64,000 bases of DNA from Methanobacteriota archaeon (lineage in GTDB: Archaea; Thermoplasmatota; Thermoplasmata; SG8-5; JACRNV01): the NCBI GenBank assembly GCA_016214785.1, contig JACRNV010000005.1, positions 62,001 through 126,000 of the forward strand. Reading direction: 5' to 3'. The position numbers and the translations under genes were made by a program. Positions 16,109 to 26,677 of this stretch are shown one piece after another. Each line of letters begins with the position of its first letter. The first letter of the stretch is position 1. The notes under the pieces were generated by a model. That model ran no database searches, had not been told where the DNA came from, and worked only from the letters and a program-made list of their open reading frames with translations.

Positions 16109-18817
16109 TCATCCCGGGTTCGCCAGGCGCCAGTCCGAGAGAGACGGGGGGAACTTCGCCCCCAGGGCCTCGATGTCCCGCCTGGCCTCCTCCATCGTCT
16201 CGTCCCCGTTGGGCAGGGAGAAGCGCGCCAGCGCCAGCGCAAGGTCGTGGTTCGACACAGCCCGCTCGTACTTGTCCCCCAGGCGCTCGAACAGGGCTAC
16301 CGAATCCTCCAGGTAGCGCATGGAAATATACCACTCCCCCTTCAGGCCGGAGAGCGCCCCCAGGGTCCTGCAGAGCCTGGCCCTCCCGCGCAGGTTGGAC
16401 TGGTCGGTCGCCGCCATCGCGTCCCTCAGCGTGCTCTCGGCTCCCGCGACGTTCCTTGCTGCGAGCTGTATCAGCCCCCACGCATGAAGCGCGGCGGCGC
16501 GCCCCTCGGAGCGCGGGGCCAGCGCGGCCCATTCTACGAACTCCCTGGCGGTCGCCGACGCATCCTCAATCTTCCCGAGGGCCAGATGTGCCCTCGATAT
16601 GTCGACGCGCGCCCCCGCCAGGGAGCCGCGGTCCTGCGCCCCCACTCTCGCCTCGCACGACCGCGCATACCTGCCCACTGCCTCCTCAGCCTTCCCGGCA
16701 GCCATTGCCTCGTGGCCCTCGATCGCCAGGGCCTCGGCCTCGACGTTCTTGTCGCCGGACATCCTCGCGACGGCCAGCGCCCTCTTCCTGTGCTTCCCCG
16801 ACTCTTCCCACGCCCCCGTCTCCCACAATGCCATTGCTAGATTGACAAGGGACATCCCGTACCTCGGGTCGCCGTGCCTCTCGAACAGCGCCGCGCTCTC
16901 CCTCCACAGCGCGACGGCCTCGGCGAGCCTGTTCCCCTTGTAGCGTATGGCGGCGATGTTGTTGAGGATGGTCCCCTCCATCCGCACGTTCTTCGCGGCG
17001 CGAATCCTGTCCAATGCGGCCTTGTAATGCTCTGCGGCCTCATCGAGGCGCCCCCGGAGCATGCACACGTTCCCGCGCGTCGCCTCGCAGAGTCCTATGA
17101 GATCGTCCCTCCTCGACCTCCTCGCCAGCGCGACCGCGCGCTCGCTATGCTCTTCCGCCTTCTCGATCTCCCCCTTCCTGAGGTGAAGGGTCGCCAGCTC
17201 GTCGCATATCCTCGCCTCTATGTGCGGGTTGCCCCTGGGCAGCGCGTCCATGCTTTCCCCGTATGCCCTGAGCGCCGCGTCCAGGTCCCTCTTCGCGAGA
17301 TGCACGGAGGCTATGCGCGCCATCGTCTCGGCCCGGGGCGCGCGGTCGCGCCCGAGAAGCGCCATGGCCTCTTCAAAGCACGCGATCGCCTCGCCCCACT
17401 TCCCTTTCATCTTACGGAGGTTCCCCTTCAGTATCAGAGCGTTGGCCCTGTCCCCCTTGTCGAGATGGCCCAGGTCGAGCTGGCCGATAATGGCCTCCAG
17501 CTTATCACCGAGCCCGGCCTTGAGCATCGGCTCCCCCGCATCGCGCAGGGCCTTCCCGCACTCCCGTAGCGCCCCGGCCTTCACGAGGTGGGAGCACGCC
17601 TCGGCCGCATGCCCGGCGTCGTCCCACGTGGCCACGAGCGCGCGGGCTATCCTCAAATGGGCGCGCCGCCTTTCCTCCGGGCTTCCGCTCTCTGGCAGGA
17701 CGAACTGTGGCGCCAGATGGACATGGCCCCCGGCGGACATGAGCGCCCCCTTCTCGGTAAGCCACGAGACGACCTGGTAGTCTATGCCGAGCTGGGCGAT
17801 CTCCCCGACGTGCACGGGCCTGCCAAAGGCCGCCAGGAGCCCGAGGAGCCGCCTCTCCCCCCTGGACAGGGCTGCGTCATCCGTAAGGGGGGCGTCCCCT
17901 CCGCGACGCGGCGACAGCAGCAGAGGCCTCCCGCCCGTTTGGGCGAACGCCTCCGAGGGGATGGGGTAGCCCTGCCGCCTGGCAAGGGCGAGTGTCTCCT
18001 CCTCGCTCAGCGGGCCCATGTCCAGCCTCCCCCACGTGCCTTCGGCCAGCGTCGGGCAGGGGCCATCTGTGGAGAGCACGAGCTTCGCCGCTCTCCCATC
18101 TGCCATGGCCCTGGCCAGCGACTCGACCTCCGCCTGGCTCTGCGCGTGCCCTGTGTCGTCGAGCGCGATGAGCATCGGAGGCCTGACTTCGCCCAGTATG
18201 CTCGCCACCCTTGCGTAAGGTATCTCCCGCTCCGAGCGCATTATGTAGCCGAGCAGGCCGCCGGCGCCTTCCGGCAGGGTCGCGGCCAGGGATTCCAGGC
18301 CCTCGCGCAGCGTGCCGTCCCTCTTGAGCGACCAGTAGAACGCCGTTCGCTCGGTCCCGAGCCCGGCCATGAAGCGGCGCAGAAGGGAGGTCTTTCCCAT
18401 GCCCCTCTCACCATATAGTATGAGCGTTGCCGGGCCATCCCGGGCGAATGCCGCCAACTCCCTTAGCTCCCTCGAGCGCCCGACGAAGTCCGCCGGCGGC
18501 GCGACAGACAATGTCTTCGGTGCGAGCGCGCGCTTCCCCAGGCCGTTGGCGACGACCCTACCTTCGTCCGTGAGGAAGTAGCATGTCCTCTTCCTGCTGC
18601 AGCCGTCGACGCGCGCCTTCCTCGCGAAGACGTACCCCCTCCTCATCAGGTCTATCACCGCCCGCGGCACGTGGTTGCGCGCTATCCCGACCGACTGCGC
18701 CACCCCGTCCTGCGTCACCAGCCTAGGTTGCAGGTAGCTGCCCGCCAGGCGCGAGAGCGGGGCTAGGTGAGAGACAATCTTCTCCTGCGTGGGGCTAAGG
18801 TCGTTCGCCCGCTGCAC
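16109..18817 (-). CDS. wHTH-STAND NTPase-TPR protein (paralogous architecture to 8372-10819)
   Basis: N-terminal wHTH, DFVGRSRELRELAAF, P-loop GERGMGKTSLLRRF, many TPR-like repeats; 902 aa. Confidence 0.78.
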   Translation of the reverse strand: MQRANDLSPTQEKIVSHLAPLSRLAGSYLQPRLVTQDGVAQSVGIARNHVPRAVIDLMRRGYVFARKARVDGCSRKRTCYFLTDEGRVVANGLGKRALAPKTLSVAPPADFVGRSRELRELAAFARDGPATLILYGERGMGKTSLLRRFMAGLGTERTAFYWSLKRDGTLREGLESLAATLPEGAGGLLGYIMRSEREIPYARVASILGEVRPPMLIALDDTGHAQSQAEVESLARAMADGRAAKLVLSTDGPCPTLAEGTWGRLDMGPLSEEETLALARRQGYPIPSEAFAQTGGRPLLLSPRRGGDAPLTDDAALSRGERRLLGLLAAFGRPVHVGEIAQLGIDYQVVSWLTEKGALMSAGGHVHLAPQFVLPESGSPEERRRAHLRIARALVATWDDAGHAAEACSHLVKAGALRECGKALRDAGEPMLKAGLGDKLEAIIGQLDLGHLDKGDRANALILKGNLRKMKGKWGEAIACFEEAMALLGRDRAPRAETMARIASVHLAKRDLDAALRAYGESMDALPRGNPHIEARICDELATLHLRKGEIEKAEEHSERAVALARRSRRDDLIGLCEATRGNVCMLRGRLDEAAEHYKAALDRIRAAKNVRMEGTILNNIAAIRYKGNRLAEAVALWRESAALFERHGDPRYGMSLVNLAMALWETGAWEESGKHRKRALAVARMSGDKNVEAEALAIEGHEAMAAGKAEEAVGRYARSCEARVGAQDRGSLAGARVDISRAHLALGKIEDASATAREFVEWAALAPRSEGRAAALHAWGLIQLAARNVAGAESTLRDAMAATDQSNLRGRARLCRTLGALSGLKGEWYISMRYLEDSVALFERLGDKYERAVSNHDLALALARFSLPNGDETMEEARRDIEALGAKFPPSLSDWRLANPG

Positions 18818-18829
18818 GCATGTGATTTG

Positions 18830-18872
18830 TTTTCTTAGTATAAAAACATTTCTATTTGTTGCACTAAGAAAA
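18830..18872. promoter_or_regulatory. Inverted repeat in divergent promoter region
   Basis: TTTTCTTAGT (18830-18839) and ACTAAGAAAA (18863-18872), perfect 10-bp arms; also tandem AAGTTGTGC at 18884-18892 and 18893-18901. Confidence 0.55.
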
Positions 18873-18995
18873 TTATATATTATAAGTTGTGCAAGTTGTG
18901 CGGCTGTTCGAGAGGTTTAAATACGCGCAATCTCATGCAATTGGACAAGGAGTCTCAATGTCGTACGTTGCGAAAGCGTCGAGGAGGCTGTCGGG

Positions 18996-21900
18996 ATGCG
19001 TGCGGTGTTAGGTAAGTGGGCGGCTGTTTCTGTGGGCCTGGTAGTGTTGCTGAGCGCGATGGTCGTGGGGAGCTGGCAGACGAACGGGACGGCCTCGCGC
19101 CCTGCAGTGCCTCTGAATTATACTGCACATGCACCGATAAGGATCAACTCAGACGCGGAGTTCGCGACGAAGGCGGCGAGCGAGGGGTGGAACGGGAGCG
19201 GGGCGCAGGGGGACCCGTATATCATCGAGAGCTACGACATCAACGGTACAAGTTACGGATATTGCATCTACATCGGGAACACAACAGATTATTTTGTAGT
19301 GAGCAATTCTTATTTGCATGAGGCGAGCGGTGTGAGCAGTTACCCTTATTATTGCGAGGCAGGATTAATCCTTTATAATGTACAAAATGGCACCATCGCC
19401 AATAACAACGCCTCCTCGAATAACGGTTATGGCATCTTCCTCAACTTCTACAGTAACTACAACACCATCGTCAACAACACCGCCTCCTCGAACAACGGTT
19501 ACGGCGGCATCTTCCTCAACTTCGTCAGCAACTACAACACCATCGCCAACAACACCGCTTCCTCGAACAACGGTTGGGGCATCTTCCTCGACTCCTCCAG
19601 CAGTAACGCCGTCGCCAATAACACAGCTTCCTCGAACAACTTGGGTGGCATCTTTATCTCCTACTCCAGCAGCAACGCCATCGCTAACAACACTATGGCG
19701 GATGATGGAATATTCATAAGGGGAGATTTGCTTGAGCATTGGAACACTCACACAATCGACACTTCGAACACGGTGAATGGCAAACCCGTCCAATATTGGG
19801 AAAATCAGACTAGTGGAAGCGTACCCACGGGAGCCGGGCAGGTAATACTCGCCAATTGTACGAACGTCGTAGTGGAGAACCACAACGTGAGCAAGGGAAC
19901 GGTTGGGATCGAGTTAGGTTTCTCCACCAGCAACATAATCACCAACAATACCGCCTTCTCGAACGACGAAGACGGCATATACGTCTGTAACTCTAGCAGC
20001 AATACCATCGTCAACAACACAGCCTCCTCGAACAACCAATATGGCATCTACTTGGATGGAACAAGTAGCAATACCATTTACCATAACAATATCATCGACA
20101 ACTTCATCCAAGCATTCGATAACGGAATGAACTCCTGGGACAACGGTTACCCATCCGGCGGTAACTTCTGGTCCAACTACACCGGCGTCGATGTCATGTC
20201 CGGCCCCAACCAGAACGTCCCCGGCGCTGACGGCATCGGGGACACGCCGTTCATCATCGACGCCGACTCGCGGGACAACTACCCGCTGATGGCGCCCTTC
20301 AACGGCTCGGTGCTGGCGCCCCCCGCCTGGAACTGGTCCGTGCCCGTCGATTACACCTCGAACGGCCCCGGCATCGGCGACCTGGACGGCGACGGCTTCG
20401 CTGAAGTCCTGTTCTGCTCCAACTGCGGCGTCCACTGCCTCGACCGCTACGGGAGCTGGCTGTGGAACTACAACGGGACTGCCGATTTCCGCGAGTCATT
20501 GCCCGTCGTAGCCAACCTGTACCAGGACGGGAGCGCGGAGGTGCTCGTCGGCTCCCTGAACGGCAGCCTCTATTGTTTCGACTCCCTGGGGAACCTTGCA
20601 TGGTCCTCGGATTATATCGGTGAATGGCTCACGTCCGCGCCTGGCGTGGCGGACATAGACGCCAACGGCGCCCTTGAAATAATCATGGCTTCGGACAACG
20701 GAACCTATTGCCTCGATGCCTTCGGCAACCTCACGTGGAGCGTCCCTTACAATGTCAGCTTCGCCACCTCCCCCTCGAACACCCCGGCCATCGACGATCT
20801 TGATGGCGACGGCCTGATGGAGATAGTCTATGCGACATCCAACAACTACATTAGCTGCATAAACTGCACTGGAAATGAAATGTGGGGGGTCTACTGCGGC
20901 GACCCTTACTCCGCCAATTCGTCCCCTGCCTCCCCTGCTGTCGCCGACATCAATGCCGACGGCCTGAAGGAGATCCTGGTCAATTGCGAGGACTTCCTGG
21001 TCTGCTATGATAAGAACGGGAGCGAGCTCTGGCGCTTCAACTGCTCGGTCTCCACCACCAGCAGCTCGGACACGGGCCCGACAGTCGCCGACCTCGACCT
21101 CGATGGCAATTATGAGATACTCTTCGGCATACCCGAGGGGCACTTCTACTGCATCAATCACACCGGCCAGCTTTTATGGGAGAAGAACTACACCGTATAT
21201 TCGTGGAGCCCGGGCGTTGGCGACTTCTCCGGGAGCCCCGACCTCGAGGTCCTCGTGTCCTTTGATGGCATCCGGTGCCTCGACAAGGACGGGAACGAGC
21301 TGTGGTACAACAACACCGACTGGGTACTTGGCGCGGTGTCCGGCGACATTGACCGGGATGGCGGCGTCGAGCTGCTGGTGAGGTTCCAGGGCAACATGAC
21401 GTGCATCAAGACGCCCGGCGCGAGCCCTGATGGCTACCTGGAATGGCCTTTCTTCAAGAACGGGCTCACCCACCCTGGCAGGTATTCCAACATCACGAGC
21501 CAGTCGCAGAACGACCTCTCCATAGTCCCCACTGACATCTCCTTCTCCATCCCCGCCCCGCATAAATGGGACGAGGTCACCATCACCGCCACGATACGGA
21601 GCAATGTCCCTGTCACCAACCTGCCGCCGAGCTCCGCGGTCGATGCGAGCGCGCCGTACTGGAAGGCGTCGAGCCCAATTACCATCAACGCAACGGCCAG
21701 CGATCCCGACGGGAACGTATCCTCCGTGGACCTCTGGTTCAGGTGGTCGAGCAACAACGCGAGCTGGGGCGCCTGGACGCTCTTCGGGAACGATACCGCG
21801 TTCCCATGGTCGTGGTCGTTCAACTTCACGAGCGGCCAGGGATTCTACCAGTTCTATTCGATTGCAGAGGACAATCTCGGCGCGACCGAGTCAGCCCCGG

Positions 21901-24900
21901 GCGCGCCCGACGCCCTCTGCGGCTACGATTCCACCCCCGGCTCGCAGACGCTTAGCGCCGGCCCCGGCTTCTGGAAGGGCGCCAACATCACTGTGAACGC
22001 CAGCGCCAGCGACGCCGTGAGCGGAGTCGCGAGCGTGGAGCTCTGGTACAGGTACTCCGCGAACAACGCGACATGGGGTTCCTGGGCGCTCGTCGGCGCC
22101 GACTCGGCGCCGCCGTACCAATGGAACCTGACGCTCGGGTTTGGCTATTACCAGTTCTACACTCGTGTCCGGGACTTGGCGGGGAACTACGAGCCAGTGC
22201 CAGGCGGCCCCGAGCTGTGGATAGGAATCGACACCGCATTCCCGGTCAGCGCGGTCGATGCCATCAGCCCGTACGTCCAGCCTAACGCCCCCATAATAGT
22301 GACTGCGACGGCGAGCGACACTGGCGCGTCCGGCCTGGCGGGCGTGGAGATGTGGTACCGGAACTCCACAGACAATTCGACCTGGGGCGCATGGTCCCTC
22401 TTCGGCACGGACTCGGCGGCACCGTATTCGTGGAGCTTCACCTTCCCGGCGGGAGCGGCCTATTACGAGTTCTACTCGAGAGCGAGGGACAATGCGGGGA
22501 ACTACGAGCCTGCGCCGGGAAGCGCGGACACGCGCTGCTACTACAACCCGCCCGCTCCGTCGATCACTGTGTCCAAGATTGTAGACAAGGCGACCGCCAA
22601 CCCCGGCGACAACCTGACGTACACAATATATTTCGACAACACGGGCGGAGCTATCGCCTCCGACGTCTTCGTCAACGACACGCTGCCTGCTGGTGTCACA
22701 TACATCAGCGACACCTCCGCCTCGCTGCCGGAGTTCTCCTCGCGCGTCATAAACGGCGCCGAATGCTATTTCTCATTCGTCAATGTCGCGCCGGGCGCTC
22801 ACAGCTTCACACTGATGGCGAGCATCAACTCGACTGTGGCGAACGGCACGAACTTGACAAATTACGTTTCCTGTGAATATTATCCTTCGGGCACGCTCAC
22901 GGAGGCATGGGCGAGCACGACCATCGGTGGAGTCTTGGTCCCGAGGCCGCCGATACGCATCAACAGCAACTCCGACTTCGACGCCGCGCACGGGGTGAGC
23001 TCGGGGAACGGCTCGCAGGCGAACCCGTACATCATCGAGAACTGGGACATCAACGGAGGCGGGTACGGGTACTGCGTCTACGTCGGGAATACTACGATGT
23101 ACTTCACCGTCAGGAACTGCTACCTCCACAACGCGAGCGGAGTCTCCCTGTGGCCGTACTATTACGGCCAGGGCATAATCCTCTACAACATCCAGAACGG
23201 CACGATAAACAACAACAATGCGTCCTCGAACGCAAATATCGGCATCCACCTCGATCACTCCGACGGCAATACCATCTCGAACAACAATGCAACCTTAAAT
23301 GGTGGATACGACTGGGGAGGCATCTTGCTGTACATGTCCAATGGCACTACCGTAACAGGCAACTCTGTCTGCTCGAATACAGGCCCCTGCAGCAGTGGTA
23401 TCAATGTCACATATTCCAATAACAACATAATCGCATACAACCGCGCTTCCTCGAATGCTGGCCTCGAAGGACGCGGTATCATACTCTTAGGTTCTGATAA
23501 TAATACAGTGGCAAATAATACTCTCTCCTTGAATGTCTATGGTTGTTGGTTAATTTACGGATGCGATAGCAACACCCTAAGGAACAATTCACTATCACAG
23601 AATACCTATGGATGTAGCATTATCGCGGGCACCGTGAATGTCCTTTATTATAATAATTTCATCAACAACACGTACCAACAAGCATTTGATACTGGGAATT
23701 CGAATTACTGGAACGCCTCCTACCCCACCGGCGGCAACTACTGGTCCAACTACACTGGTGTCGATGTCATGTCCGGACCCAACCAGGACATCCCCGGCGC
23801 AGACGGCATCGGCGACACGCCCTTCATCATAGACGCCGACTCTCAGGACATGTATCCGCTCATGTCGCCGATCAACTTGAGTGCGGGAAGCGATTACTCC
23901 ATCTGCTCTACCCCCACTAATCCAGTACCGTTCTCCTCTCCTGGTCCTGTCGTCCTCGCCGCCAACGGATCGAACTGCACCGTCTCCTTCTACCTGGATT
24001 CCGTGAGCGAGACAAACCTCATCTACCGGGAATACGGGGTCTTTGTCCCCGCCGGCGGATGGGCGAACGTCTCCGCCGGCTGGTTCGTGACATCCGACGG
24101 CAACCACACCATCATCGTCAATATCACCGACTCTGACCCCGCGGAGGCCGACCTCTCCAACAACCAGGCCTCCAAGGATGTCTATGTCACACCGCCGTGC
24201 GGCAAGCTGAAGGTCAAGGCCAGCTCCGACAAGCAGAAATATGTCTCTGGCGTAGACACACACGCTGATATCATAGTCAAGGTCACCTACCTCGGCCAGC
24301 TCGTCGGCGGCGCGAACGTCTCCGCTTGGACCCTCTCCCCCAACGGGACGAACTCCTCCGTCGCCATGGCCGAAGCCTCCCCCGGGATATGGGTGGGCGC
24401 ATATCCCTTCACGAACGAATCGGTCCCTGGGACGTACAGGATCAAGGCTGTCGCCACAAAAGCTGGCTTCATCGACGGCGCCAACGACGACTCGAAGGAC
24501 AAGTTCTTCCTGGACTCCCCCAATGCCGTGCAGTCCGTCACGGTGACGCCTCCCATCTCTCAATCTGCCGATACATTGCTCATCGAGGTTTCGGGCAACG
24601 GTTCCGTTAACAAGGCCGTGCTCCGCGGCGCGGTCATAAACTGCTCGTACAGCCTGCCGCTCTTCGACGACGGCACGCATGGCGACGCATTGCCGTCGGA
24701 CGGCATTTTCAGCAACCAGATCGATGCGTCCCTCCTCCGCTCCAGCGATTATGTCGTTGACGCCGTCACGGCCGACGGCGCCTTCCCGGCCAAGGGGTCA
24801 TTCGCCGTCGTCCCTCCCGACCTGCTCATGCGCGACGTCATCGGTTTCTCGAGCTCCGGCGGCTCCGCGCTCCTCTGCTCGGGCACGACCAACATAACCA

Positions 24901-25736
24901 TGGACTTCGACTTCGCCGCGGACATCGCGAACGCCAGCATCGCCATCTTCGAGCACAGGACGTCCTCCGAGGGAAAATATTACAACATCATCCCGGACCC
25001 GATGGTGTCCGCGGCAATGACCAAGGCAAGGCTTAACATCACGTACATCGAGAGCGACGTCCCTGCCGGCGTTCCGGAGGAGGACATGCTCATCAACGTA
25101 TACGACCCCTATCTAGGCGGATACCAGGCCCTGACGCCCGGCGGGTGCGACGCGCCGAAGGATGTCGTCTGGGGGGACACCGAGCACTTCAGCCGGTTCC
25201 TCGTCAACAGGGTCCCGGTGAGGTTCAAGATACCCGTCGTCGCGGGCTGGAACCTCGTCTCTGTCCCACTTCAGATGAACGCGACCTCCCTCCCCACCGC
25301 GCTGCTCGACAGCGACGGCGATACGCTGTGGGACCGGATACAGTGGTACGACCCCCTCGACCCTGCCAACAGATGGAAGCAGTATTACACGGGCTGGGCC
25401 TCGCCGCTCAACGACCTCGGGGCGGTGAACCATACGATGGGCGTCTGGATTTATGTGACTGCTGCCGGCGACGGCTTCGTCAACGTCGGCGGCCTCATTC
25501 CGAACTCCACATCGATGCCGCTCCGCGCGGGCTGGAACCTCGTGGGCTATCCGACACTGAACGCGACCGTCGCTGCCGCCGACGCCTTCTGGGGAACGGG
25601 TGCGACAATGATAGAGGTCTTCGATCCTTCGGCCCCGTACCGGACAAAGGTCGTGGGCCCGACGTACATCATGAAACCCGGCGAAGGATACTGGGTCTAT
25701 GTGCCGGCCCCCTCGACCTGGACGGTCGATTGGTAG
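18996..25736 (+). CDS. Giant secreted or surface protein: NosD-like beta-helix, beta-propeller/FG-GAP-like, Ig-like and DUF11-like modules
   Basis: Signal-peptide-like N-terminus; IANNTASSNNGYGIFL-type repeats; LDGDGFAEVLF...CLDRYG propeller repeats; two copies of GNxWSNYTGVDVMSGPNQxxPGADGIGDTPFIIDADS; three W(F/Y)R-S-NN-TWG-W repeats. Confidence 0.88.
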   Translation: MRAVLGKWAAVSVGLVVLLSAMVVGSWQTNGTASRPAVPLNYTAHAPIRINSDAEFATKAASEGWNGSGAQGDPYIIESYDINGTSYGYCIYIGNTTDYFVVSNSYLHEASGVSSYPYYCEAGLILYNVQNGTIANNNASSNNGYGIFLNFYSNYNTIVNNTASSNNGYGGIFLNFVSNYNTIANNTASSNNGWGIFLDSSSSNAVANNTASSNNLGGIFISYSSSNAIANNTMADDGIFIRGDLLEHWNTHTIDTSNTVNGKPVQYWENQTSGSVPTGAGQVILANCTNVVVENHNVSKGTVGIELGFSTSNIITNNTAFSNDEDGIYVCNSSSNTIVNNTASSNNQYGIYLDGTSSNTIYHNNIIDNFIQAFDNGMNSWDNGYPSGGNFWSNYTGVDVMSGPNQNVPGADGIGDTPFIIDADSRDNYPLMAPFNGSVLAPPAWNWSVPVDYTSNGPGIGDLDGDGFAEVLFCSNCGVHCLDRYGSWLWNYNGTADFRESLPVVANLYQDGSAEVLVGSLNGSLYCFDSLGNLAWSSDYIGEWLTSAPGVADIDANGALEIIMASDNGTYCLDAFGNLTWSVPYNVSFATSPSNTPAIDDLDGDGLMEIVYATSNNYISCINCTGNEMWGVYCGDPYSANSSPASPAVADINADGLKEILVNCEDFLVCYDKNGSELWRFNCSVSTTSSSDTGPTVADLDLDGNYEILFGIPEGHFYCINHTGQLLWEKNYTVYSWSPGVGDFSGSPDLEVLVSFDGIRCLDKDGNELWYNNTDWVLGAVSGDIDRDGGVELLVRFQGNMTCIKTPGASPDGYLEWPFFKNGLTHPGRYSNITSQSQNDLSIVPTDISFSIPAPHKWDEVTITATIRSNVPVTNLPPSSAVDASAPYWKASSPITINATASDPDGNVSSVDLWFRWSSNNASWGAWTLFGNDTAFPWSWSFNFTSGQGFYQFYSIAEDNLGATESAPGAPDALCGYDSTPGSQTLSAGPGFWKGANITVNASASDAVSGVASVELWYRYSANNATWGSWALVGADSAPPYQWNLTLGFGYYQFYTRVRDLAGNYEPVPGGPELWIGIDTAFPVSAVDAISPYVQPNAPIIVTATASDTGASGLAGVEMWYRNSTDNSTWGAWSLFGTDSAAPYSWSFTFPAGAAYYEFYSRARDNAGNYEPAPGSADTRCYYNPPAPSITVSKIVDKATANPGDNLTYTIYFDNTGGAIASDVFVNDTLPAGVTYISDTSASLPEFSSRVINGAECYFSFVNVAPGAHSFTLMASINSTVANGTNLTNYVSCEYYPSGTLTEAWASTTIGGVLVPRPPIRINSNSDFDAAHGVSSGNGSQANPYIIENWDINGGGYGYCVYVGNTTMYFTVRNCYLHNASGVSLWPYYYGQGIILYNIQNGTINNNNASSNANIGIHLDHSDGNTISNNNATLNGGYDWGGILLYMSNGTTVTGNSVCSNTGPCSSGINVTYSNNNIIAYNRASSNAGLEGRGIILLGSDNNTVANNTLSLNVYGCWLIYGCDSNTLRNNSLSQNTYGCSIIAGTVNVLYYNNFINNTYQQAFDTGNSNYWNASYPTGGNYWSNYTGVDVMSGPNQDIPGADGIGDTPFIIDADSQDMYPLMSPINLSAGSDYSICSTPTNPVPFSSPGPVVLAANGSNCTVSFYLDSVSETNLIYREYGVFVPAGGWANVSAGWFVTSDGNHTIIVNITDSDPAEADLSNNQASKDVYVTPPCGKLKVKASSDKQKYVSGVDTHADIIVKVTYLGQLVGGANVSAWTLSPNGTNSSVAMAEASPGIWVGAYPFTNESVPGTYRIKAVATKAGFIDGANDDSKDKFFLDSPNAVQSVTVTPPISQSADTLLIEVSGNGSVNKAVLRGAVINCSYSLPLFDDGTHGDALPSDGIFSNQIDASLLRSSDYVVDAVTADGAFPAKGSFAVVPPDLLMRDVIGFSSSGGSALLCSGTTNITMDFDFAADIANASIAIFEHRTSSEGKYYNIIPDPMVSAAMTKARLNITYIESDVPAGVPEEDMLINVYDPYLGGYQALTPGGCDAPKDVVWGDTEHFSRFLVNRVPVRFKIPVVAGWNLVSVPLQMNATSLPTALLDSDGDTLWDRIQWYDPLDPANRWKQYYTGWASPLNDLGAVNHTMGVWIYVTAAGDGFVNVGGLIPNSTSMPLRAGWNLVGYPTLNATVAAADAFWGTGATMIEVFDPSAPYRTKVVGPTYIMKPGEGYWVYVPAPSTWTVDW

Positions 25737-25774
25737 TCAAAAGGCCCATTAACCACCACGCCCATTCCTATGGC

Positions 25775-26557
25775 GTGACACTGCTCACCTTCATCGGCAC
25801 CGGGGGCGGCCGCTACGCGACCATCTTCCAGCCCAGGGGCACGGGCGGCCTCTACCTCGAGGACGGCACCCGCATCCACATAGACCCCGGCCCGGGGGCG
25901 CTCGTCGCGATGAGGCGCCTGGAGCTCGACCCGTCGCTGACGGACGCCATAGTCGTCACCCACGGGCACCCCGACCACTACGGGGACGCGGAAGTGCTGA
26001 TAGAGGCCATGACGCGCGGGGGGAAGATAAGGCGCGGGGCGCTCGTCGGCTCTGGCTCGGTCCTCAGGGGAGGCGACGGGCACTGGCCGGTCCTGACGAA
26101 GTACCACTCGGAGATGCCGGAGAAGGTCGTGTGCGCCATCCCCGGCGAGCACATCGACATACGGGGCGTCGGCCTGGACGCCGTGGGCACGCGCCACACG
26201 GACCCCAGCTCCATAGGCTTCCGCTTCTCGACGAGGGAGGGGGTCATATCCTATGTCGGGGACTCGGAGCTCGACCCCGACGTCGTCAAAGGCTTCTCGG
26301 GCTGCAGGCTCCTGATAGTCTCGGCCACGAGGCCGCTGAACGCGCGCATCGCCGGCCACCTGAGCACCGAGGACGTGGCAGACTTCACCGCGGCCGTGAA
26401 GCCGGAGATGACGGTCATGACCCATTTCGGGATGAAGGTCATCGAGGCCGGCCCGGAGACGCAGGCCCGGTGGGTCGAGGAGCGGACTGGCATCCCCACC
26501 CTGGCGGCCCGGGACGGCATGAGGGTCCAGCTCGGCAAGGGCATATCGAGCATATAG
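25775..26557 (+). CDS. Metallo-beta-lactamase-fold hydrolase
   Basis: VVTHGHPDHYGD motif, IHIDPGPGAL, GDSELDP; GTG start proposed at 25775. Confidence 0.82.
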   Translation: MTLLTFIGTGGGRYATIFQPRGTGGLYLEDGTRIHIDPGPGALVAMRRLELDPSLTDAIVVTHGHPDHYGDAEVLIEAMTRGGKIRRGALVGSGSVLRGGDGHWPVLTKYHSEMPEKVVCAIPGEHIDIRGVGLDAVGTRHTDPSSIGFRFSTREGVISYVGDSELDPDVVKGFSGCRLLIVSATRPLNARIAGHLSTEDVADFTAAVKPEMTVMTHFGMKVIEAGPETQARWVEERTGIPTLAARDGMRVQLGKGISSI

Positions 26558-26677
26558 TGCGCGTCTCTCGCCATTTCACTCTCGCAACCCTGCCACTCAA
26601 GTGACGCGCACGCCGGAAAGGTGGACGGCCCACCCTCTGATGGTCCTATCGACTCCCTTTAAAATGGCAATTCAGGC

